DNA from: Epiperipatus broadwayi
Taxonomy: Eukaryota > Onychophora > Udeonychophora > Euonychophora > Peripatidae
Assembly (NCBI GenBank): GCA_028023455.1
Contig: JAQFVV010012496.1
Location: 4,403,764 to 4,467,763, forward strand
DNA: 64,000 nucleotides
Reading direction: 5' to 3'
Under the pieces are notes generated by a model that worked only from the letters and a program-made list of their open reading frames with translations, had not been told where the DNA came from and did no database searches. Positions within the stretch are counted from its first letter, which is position 1. Each line of letters opens with the position of its first letter. Below, one piece after another: positions 59,669-64,000 of this stretch. The position numbers and the translations under genes are program-made.

Positions 59669-60365
59669 AAAAAATTTGTTCAGGTACCCAATTAAAAAAA
59701 ACATGCATTTGTAGGTCAGGTACATCTGGTATATATATATTGTAACCATATATTTTAGTATAAAATATAATAATTGATGTAACTGGTATAAAAATTTCTC
59801 TGTCTTCTTTTGGTGATTTGATTGGCTTGATTTGCACTTTGAACAGATTACTCTCTTATATTCAAAATAATTTATTAGAGAGAATGGGTAATATTTTGCC
59901 TTACTTGTTGTCTATATTATTTTAATAAATTTAAATTGCTTCTTTCCATATACTAATTCATATCAAAATGTTTAACTTTTTAAAAATTTGACAACACATT
60001 AAATTTGGTAAAATATTATTAAAAATAATAATATTTTATTTGTTTAAAATGGTCTTAAAAATTATTTCCATTGAAAAAAAAAACCATTTGTTCAACTAAA
60101 TTTAATTATTAAAAATAAATACAGTAATTACTTATGCGTTTCAATGTAAAAAAGAAAGAAGCGCGAATTTAAAAGAAGATCGTCTGATAGTGTTGCTTTT
60201 GGAGGCAAAAAGAAAAGAAAATGGTAAAAGGCAAATGGTGTAAATATGATAAGCTTATTTTAAAATAGTTAACAAGTAAACGGATTACCACAAAGTTTTC
60301 TATAAACGTAAAAATAACATAGTGGTATTTAATAATAAGATGAATTGCTAAATTTAAAAGTCTGT
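59669..60365. other. AT-rich non-coding DNA, possible promoter side of the exon at 60431
   Basis: No repeats of the local families. It becomes less AT-rich towards 60360-60400 (GTTCGGGAGTCGGCTAGCCA), as expected near a transcription start, but no defined promoter element was recognised. Confidence 0.35.
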
Positions 60366-60430
60366 TCGGGAGTCGGCTAGCCAGGTGGATCAAATCGCCA
60401 GTAATAATTTTCCAATATTACATTTGAAAT

Positions 60431-60477
60431 ATGTCGGAGCTTTCCAGTTTAAAAGCAGAAAAAATTGCAAGATTTTG
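60431..60477 (+). CDS. Candidate first coding exon (MSELSSLKAEKIARF...)
   Basis: An ATG at 60431 opens a frame reading MSELSSLKAEKIARF. It is followed within the next codon by a splice-donor match, TTTTG then GTATGT, with the GT at 60478. The exon would hold 47 nt (15 codons plus two bases). Codon use is less AT-skewed than in the surroundings. The 60 bp upstream (CGGGAGTCGGCTAGCCAGGT) have CpGs that are rare elsewhere and suit a 5' leader. The ~3.5 kb downstream lack the retrozymes that crowd the rest, as often seen near gene starts. I do not recognise the protein. Without transcripts this remains a hypothesis. Confidence 0.35.
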
Positions 60478-61119
60478 GTATGTTTTAAAATATTTATTAT
60501 TCTACAATTTGGAAAAATTAAATAAGTGTTTTAATTACAGAAGTTTTATAAATATGAAAATTTGCTTTTTAAAAAAGAAGAAGTTTAAATTAAAGTAAAA
60601 TGTTAAAGTTATTAACATAGTTTAATATTTCCGTTTATAATTTTAATAAAAAAATATAGTATTGATTGATATTTAACTTTGCAATGCCAGTAATATATTC
60701 GCTAGTTAATTTGTTTACCATTTGGATAATAAAAACAGTCTTCAAATAAGTAATCAAAGCTATTTTCTAATTTTATCATCAGTTTGGAATGATCAAATTA
60801 ATTGCTATAATTAGTATTCTTAGATTTAAGCGTGGATAAATAAATATTAGCATGGATGTGATAAACTTGGAACAGTTTTAATAGAGAAATGTAGAAATTA
60901 ATAACTTATGAAAAAACATTTTCATTTAAACTCTGCATGTCATATCATTGGAATTGTTTCAGGTTTATGGAGCCACGTAAAATCGTTAATCTAATAGTGC
61001 TTATAAAAACTAATACAAATGGATAAAATTACATGTATGGAATTCAACTATAATTGTAGCTATTACTTCGTATATTTATTGTTCGACACATCGTATATGG
61101 ATTTCACGGATCATATTTG

Positions 61120-61275
61120 TAGTTATAAAATGCTATACAATTTAATTTGTGATACACACACCTGCTAGAATTCATGTATTGAACTATAAAATGCTATACA
61201 TTTAATTTATATCACACACACACCTGTTAGATTTTATGTATTTGATGAATAATGCATTACTTTAATTTTATCGTT
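61120..61275 (+). repeat. Short tandem repeat, unit about 66 bp
   Basis: Two clear copies and a third diverged one of ATAAAATGCTATACA, TTTAATTT and ACACACACCTG, with TTCATGTATT between. Confidence 0.65.
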
Positions 61276-61674
61276 AGATGAACTTGCATGTGAAGTTCAT
61301 AAGTTATATTTTATTAAGTTTAAATTAATAGGGGTTGAATAAAATACTTATTCAAGAGAATAGCGCTTGTGAAAAAGCTTGAAAAGTACTAAATGAATTT
61401 ATGAGATGTATCAATTTTTATGAGGCATTTTGTGAGTCTTTCCAGATTTCTATTCCTATACTAATATTACTTATATTATATTACATATGTTTTATCTTAA
61501 GCAAGATAAGTTAGTACATTAGTTGTCCTGATTAGCGTAACATTTTATTATGCAAGAACCCACATTTGCTAAAATGTTAGTGTTTTCTGAATGGTCAAAA
61601 TAACTGAAGAGGATGATTTTGCACTTTAATGTGAAGTAAATAGTAATGTTGTTTTATAATGTTAAAAGGCATTA

Positions 61675-61860
61675 ATCTGTGCCGGTGGTTAATCCGCAGA
61701 TTACTTAATTGACATTTTTTGTATTTTACACTCATTCCTGCGCTGGTGGTTAATCCGCGGAATTGTGTAATTATACTTATTACTTTATGATGGTGTATAA
61801 ATCCACAAAGCGTTTAGTGTTATTTAATTCCTATGTGTAGATGAATGCATCCACAGGAAT
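61675..61860 (+). repeat. Recurrent GGTGGTTAATCCGC motif
   Basis: CCGGTGGTTAATCCGCAGAT (about 61682) and CTGGTGGTTAATCCGCGGAA (about 61743) recur 61 bp apart, with weaker versions (GATGGTGTATAAATCCACAA, about 61788) further on. Each can form a small hairpin. Confidence 0.45.
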
Positions 61861-63654
61861 ATGGTTTTACTTCATAGATATAAGTTGGGCAAAGTATTTT
61901 AGTTATTCTGCTAAATCATCTTCTTCCATTTGTAAGTATAATTTATAAGTTAGATTATTAAATTGTAGCAGGACATTCTATTCAAGTTACCTCATAATAA
62001 TTAACTGTTGGTTGATTATTATTTACCTGAATGTAAGTTTAAATTTTCACTTTATTTAATGATTGCATTATAGCTAAATCCTACAGATATAATATTATTT
62101 ATTATATTATTATAAGTTTACGGTATAGATTTATTGAATCTGGAAATGACATTAGATGTTTCATGAGTTGATGTTGAATTTAGTATAATTTCCTCAATAC
62201 ATTCATTATATCAAATTGAAATATAAGGTATGATTAGGTTTTTAAAAACTGTACCTATGATATGTTATTGAAGAAAGTCGATGGAATTATAATTTATTTA
62301 TTTTATTTGTTTATTTATGTCTTTAATTATAACATTAGAATTAATTACTTATTATTCATAAATTTGTAAATAAACGTTGATTTATAATTAAACTTACTGT
62401 GCCGTTGCTATTTGTCATTCGTAAAATCAGAAATCATAAACCTTGGATAGAGCATACATTGAAGTACATACTATCGTCAACATGATATAAGAGTTTAGTG
62501 ATATTTAGAGAAAACATTTGGATGCTTTTCGTCTTTGGTAGTTTATGATGTGTAAGGTACAATAAAATCCCATTTACCTTTTCCATCATTTTAGCTTTGC
62601 GTAGTTGATTCTAGTATACAATACAAATTGATTATTAAACCTGTAAACAGATTTACCAGATAATGACATGATTGAATATATTTACTTAACGTTTTTAAAT
62701 TGTCATTTGTCAATATAATAAGAGTCTCAGTGATATAGTAAACTATAAAAAAAGAACCCAAGTATTTACGTTTATTTATTGCAAAGCTTTACCTGGACTA
62801 ACATTTGTATTAAAAATCATATAGATGGTTTAAAATTTCATAATCTTATGTAGTTCCACAAATTATGCCATCTTGTACATGGTCGGCCATCGGGTCTCAT
62901 ACAATGAAAATCGCAAATTAAGGTTTGAAAGATAATAACATTACATACTTATAATTTGTTTAATGTATTTTATCATACTACTATGATAGGTCTTCGCGGT
63001 ACACCCTGGCTGCGATCAAATTAAATCATAAAAAGTTTATGTTATATCATTAGTTTGGTCTGTGGTAAGTTGCTCCAGATTTTGGTTGTGGTCTTTGGTG
63101 CACAATATAGATGGCATGATATGCTTTTGGTTACAGCTCTTAATAGCTGACAATGTGCAGCGGGAATTGATCGGTGATCAAGGTTACAATTCTTAGCACA
63201 CTTATGTTTTGGTGATATTATGTAGTTGGGACAATAATCGAACGGTTACAATATATATATATATATTATTCTAATAACTGATATTTTTATTATAGCTAAA
63301 ATTAACCCTCTCACCCCATCATCTGGACTTTCATTTTATTTTTTGATTAAATTTTTGAATTTTGAATGTATGTTTTCCTTTTTGAAATAAACTAAACAAA
63401 ATATTTAGTTTTTATATACATTTGAGTAGAAATTTTGAAAAATTTCTATTTATAAAATTCCTGAGGAAAGTATAAAGCAGTATAGTAAAGAAAGGAAAGG
63501 TAAATTTGTTTATATTATTTAAATATATGTTTGTATACCTACATATTTATCAATGAAAAATCTTTCAAAATTTCTAGCTAAATTATGAATGACTTTCAAA
63601 TAATTATAATCATTTATATCTATAGTATTAGATAATTTTTATAGAATTCAAAAC

Positions 63655-64000
63655 AATAATGACTATTGCTTGCCTCAAGGTTTGTGACATGGCATTTTAG
63701 TAGTATTTATATGTAGGACTATTTCTATCATCTAATATTAAATATTGAATGTGTTTAAAAAAATATAACTTCATTTAAATTTTCAATTACATGTAACAGT
63801 GGCAGGATCCCTCACTTGATTAGAGCATTAACTTAAAATTCTATATTCAAAAATATAAAGATCAGCTTCGATTCTTATTCTAGTATTGTCACTGGTCAGG
63901 CCAGCAACACCTGAAAAAGAGAGGAGAATAGTATTTCTCAAAATGTTGAGTATATACTAACCTGTGTGCTATTACTAATTATTGAATGTAATTGAAAAAT
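63655..64000 (+). mobile_element. SINE2 copy with inverted tail, cut by the window end
   Basis: From 63655 to 63785 the tail region of SINE2 lies on the minus strand. From about 63800 a complete plus-strand head follows (CACTTGATTAGAGCATTAAC, then a B-box-like CTTCGATTCTT and GTCACTGGTCAGGCC), then CCTGAAAAAGAGAGGAGAAT and the start of a plus-strand tail. The inverted arm repeats the architecture of the retrozymes. Confidence 0.65.

Larger units (their letters stand above)
60478..63654. other. Repeat-poor DNA, possibly the first intron of that gene
   Basis: AT-rich, with none of the SINE, LINE or retrozyme families. A 66-bp repeat at about 61120-61275 and short hairpin-like repeats near 61680-61860 are listed separately. 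No further exon was recognised. Confidence 0.35.

Overview
The window is AT-rich animal (invertebrate metazoan) DNA, about 70% A+T by eye. It is almost entirely non-coding and crowded with repeats. No complete host gene is visible. The evidence for a metazoan is the mix of elements: tRNA-derived SINEs, 5'-truncated non-LTR retrotransposons with decayed reverse transcriptases, a Penelope-like element (PLE) with a GIY-YIG nuclease, long GATA and TA microsatellites, and hammerhead-ribozyme repeats of the animal 'retrozyme' kind. I cannot name the species.

The most notable content is a set of about 32 hammerhead ribozyme sites, intact and decayed, in three unrelated repeat families that I label RZ-A, RZ-B and RZ-C. 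Each site has the CTGANGA box, a short hairpin (stem II), GAAA, a very small stem III, an NTH cleavage triplet and a pairing stem I. The monomers stand in direct tandem with constant spacing: 473-475 bp in RZ-A (3.4-4.3 and 58.8-59.7 kb), 399 bp (55.1-55.8 kb) and 107-112 bp (40.4-40.75 kb) in RZ-B, and exactly 175 bp in RZ-C (36.2-36.7 kb). Many copies also carry an arm in the opposite orientation, so ribozymes lie on both strands. Seven copies have direct target-site duplications of 8-17 bp, which points to target-primed retrotransposition.

Layout. 0-3 kb: unremarkable DNA, a short SINE, a 0.6 kb GATA microsatellite and a terminal-inverted-repeat element. 3-6.2 kb: retrozymes, a minisatellite and a SINE. 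6.2-16 kb: mostly featureless AT-rich DNA plus an ~86-bp satellite in patches. 16-27 kb: retrozymes, two decayed LINE fragments, SINEs and a PLE-terminus-like palindrome. 27-34 kb: almost empty apart from a 332-bp tandem duplication. 34-48 kb: the densest part, with an RZ-C trimer, a tRNA-like SINE array, an RTE-like LINE, RZ-B, a head-to-head PLE pair, a second LINE family and another palindrome. 48-54 kb: a minisatellite, a possible LTR remnant and the best preserved LINE, enclosed by inverted repeats. 54-60 kb: retrozymes. 60-64 kb: a possible first coding exon at 60431 followed by repeat-poor DNA that may be its first intron.

Relations between the elements. The PLE and LINE fragments encode pieces of the machinery (reverse transcriptase, GIY-YIG nuclease) that could copy the non-coding SINEs and retrozymes. 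The inverted-arm architecture of the retrozymes matches that of the local PLE pair, so PLE-driven mobilisation is a reasonable inference but is not shown by the sequence.
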